Source: Gallibacterium trehalosifermentans (GTDB lineage: Bacteria; Pseudomonadota; Gammaproteobacteria; Enterobacterales; Pasteurellaceae). Taken from it: a stretch of 64,000 bases of DNA. The notes beneath the pieces were generated by a model. That model was given only the letters and a program-made list of their open reading frames with translations. It made no database searches and was not told the origin of the DNA. Below are positions 63,294-64,000 of the stretch, one piece after another. How positions within the stretch are numbered: position 1 is the stretch's first letter; each line of letters begins with the position of its first letter. The DNA is taken from contig NZ_JBHLWB010000001.1 of assembly GCF_042433055.1 (NCBI RefSeq), positions 1 to 64,000 of the forward strand, in the 5' to 3' direction. The translations under genes were made by a program, and so were the position numbers.

Positions 63294-63487
63294 GGTAAAA
63301 ATAGATAAATGGATTGAAAATTTCTTATAACGCGGTAAATTCTAATCCTTTTATAAGGTATGTTGATGCTTTAGCTCACGTTATCTATTTTGTTGGTGAG
63401 TTGAAATAATTGGATCTTCTAGATAACGAGCAAAACATCAATATGCTTTTGTCAACGAATAAATTTATCGCTATTGTTAAGGATAAT

Positions 63488-64000
63488 ATGATGCAAATAT
63501 TACAGAAAATCAGTGTTGTCGCAGGGAAAACATTCTCTATTTGGGTATTATTGTTTGCTTTTCTTGCTTATCAATTTCCAAGTTATTTTGCGGGCTTAGT
63601 GGGATACATTCCTTATTTATTAGGGATCGTGATGTTTGGTATGGGAATTACATTAACCGTACAAGATTTTAGCGAAGTGGTAAAACACCCTAAAGCCGTG
63701 TTTATTGGTGTAGTGGCTCAGTTTGTTGTTATGCCTGGAATTGCCTATGTACTTGCAAAAGGCTTTAATTTACCACCTGATTTAGCCGTTGGCGTAATTT
63801 TAGTGGGGGCGTGTCCAGGTGGGACTTCTTCAAATGTGATGACCTATTTAGCAAAAGGCAATACTGCACTATCAGTTGCTTGTACTTCAGTATCCACATT
63901 ATTAGCACCGTTTTTAACGCCAGTCGTTTTTTATGTGCTCGCGAGTCAATGGCTAGATATTAATGCTTATGCAATGTTTATTTCTGTGCTGAAAATTGTC
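63488..64000 (+). CDS. Bile acid:sodium symporter (BASS) family transporter, N-terminal part
   Basis: The first 171 codons are present; the gene runs off the window. The product has several hydrophobic helices and the family motifs LGIVMFGMGITLTVQDF and GACPGGTSSNVMTYLAKGN, the latter the Na+-binding crossover region. Members of this subgroup carry organic anions such as pantoate (PanS) or remain unassigned. AAGGA precedes two adjacent ATGs (63488 and 63491); either could be the start, and spacing slightly favours 63491. Confidence 0.92.
   Translation, partial: MMQILQKISVVAGKTFSIWVLLFAFLAYQFPSYFAGLVGYIPYLLGIVMFGMGITLTVQDFSEVVKHPKAVFIGVVAQFVVMPGIAYVLAKGFNLPPDLAVGVILVGACPGGTSSNVMTYLAKGNTALSVACTSVSTLLAPFLTPVVFYVLASQWLDINAYAMFISVLKIV

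Larger units (their letters stand above)
63143..63487. other. 345-bp gap between pmbA and the BASS transporter gene
   Basis: Its left half holds the candidate Fur-regulated small RNA. The right half (63294-63487) has no reading frame. It contains an inverted repeat CGTTATCTA (63379-63387) / TAGATAACG (63420-63428), then an A/T-rich leader to the transporter start. Confidence 0.6.

Noticed and set aside
1..64000. Insertion sequences, prophage or integron segments
   Set aside because: No transposase, integrase or recombinase genes, and no flanking inverted repeats with target duplications, were seen. Gene orders are those of a stable chromosome.

Overview
The window reads as chromosomal DNA of a gammaproteobacterium of the family Pasteurellaceae. 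Three things point there. Gene orders known from Haemophilus influenzae recur: rnfABCDGE-nth-NSS transporter, rppH-tauE-lgt-thyA, rlmN-pilF-rodZ-ispG-hisS-yfgM and gloA-rnt-antiporter. The base composition is AT-rich. A long tetranucleotide tract sits in front of a surface or secreted gene. By eye I found no exact copy of either classical Pasteurellaceae DNA-uptake word, so I do not name a genus.

Layout. 1-4.3 kb: end of transketolase, glmS with a DeoR-family regulator, and a divergent YvcK-family gene (amino-sugar / cell-wall precursor supply). 4.4-13.3 kb: sanA, the complete Rnf electron-transport operon, nth and an Na+-coupled transporter, all on the minus strand; RnfC has a repeat-expanded tail. 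13.5-18.3 kb: rppH, a TauE/SafE permease, lgt, thyA and an AbgT-type transporter with a strong CRP site. 18.4-24.5 kb: myo-inositol catabolism (iolG, iolE, iolD, divergent iolC). 24.6-29.3 kb: envelope and salvage block (two-component system with a phosphoethanolamine transferase, gmhA, gpt). 29.4-37.2 kb: pepD, ubiE-ubiJ-ubiB, tatABC, hemB and a uracil-DNA-glycosylase-like gene. 37.4-48.2 kb: an old-yellow-enzyme reductase, antiporter, rnt, gloA, two unknown genes, mpl, folD, two tRNAs and udk-dcd-asmA. 48.2-53.6 kb: two tRNA-Asp genes and hexose-phosphate uptake (uhpT, then uhpABC). 54.3-61.7 kb: yfgM-hisS-ispG-rodZ-pilF-rlmN, sodA and darP. 61.8-64 kb: pmbA and a truncated BASS transporter.

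Three things are not obvious from long reading frames. (i) At 54.0-54.2 kb there is a 21-residue hydrophobic Ibs-like toxin reading frame on the minus strand, with a plausible antisense RNA gene opposite: a candidate type I toxin-antitoxin locus. (ii) At 63.15-63.29 kb a Fur-box-like sequence, a near-consensus sigma70 promoter and a strong terminator bracket about 93 nt of non-coding DNA: a candidate iron-regulated small RNA. (iii) At 42.52-42.64 kb there are nearly 30 copies of CTGA immediately before the start codon of a predicted secreted protein. Two ATGs lie beyond the tract, and the stop of one short frame overlaps the gene's start (TAATG), which suggests phase variation.

The genes are mostly housekeeping (respiration, quinone and haem synthesis, protein export, cell-wall precursors, nucleotides). 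Catabolic modules for inositol and sugar phosphates, and several envelope-modifying genes, suit a host-associated life.
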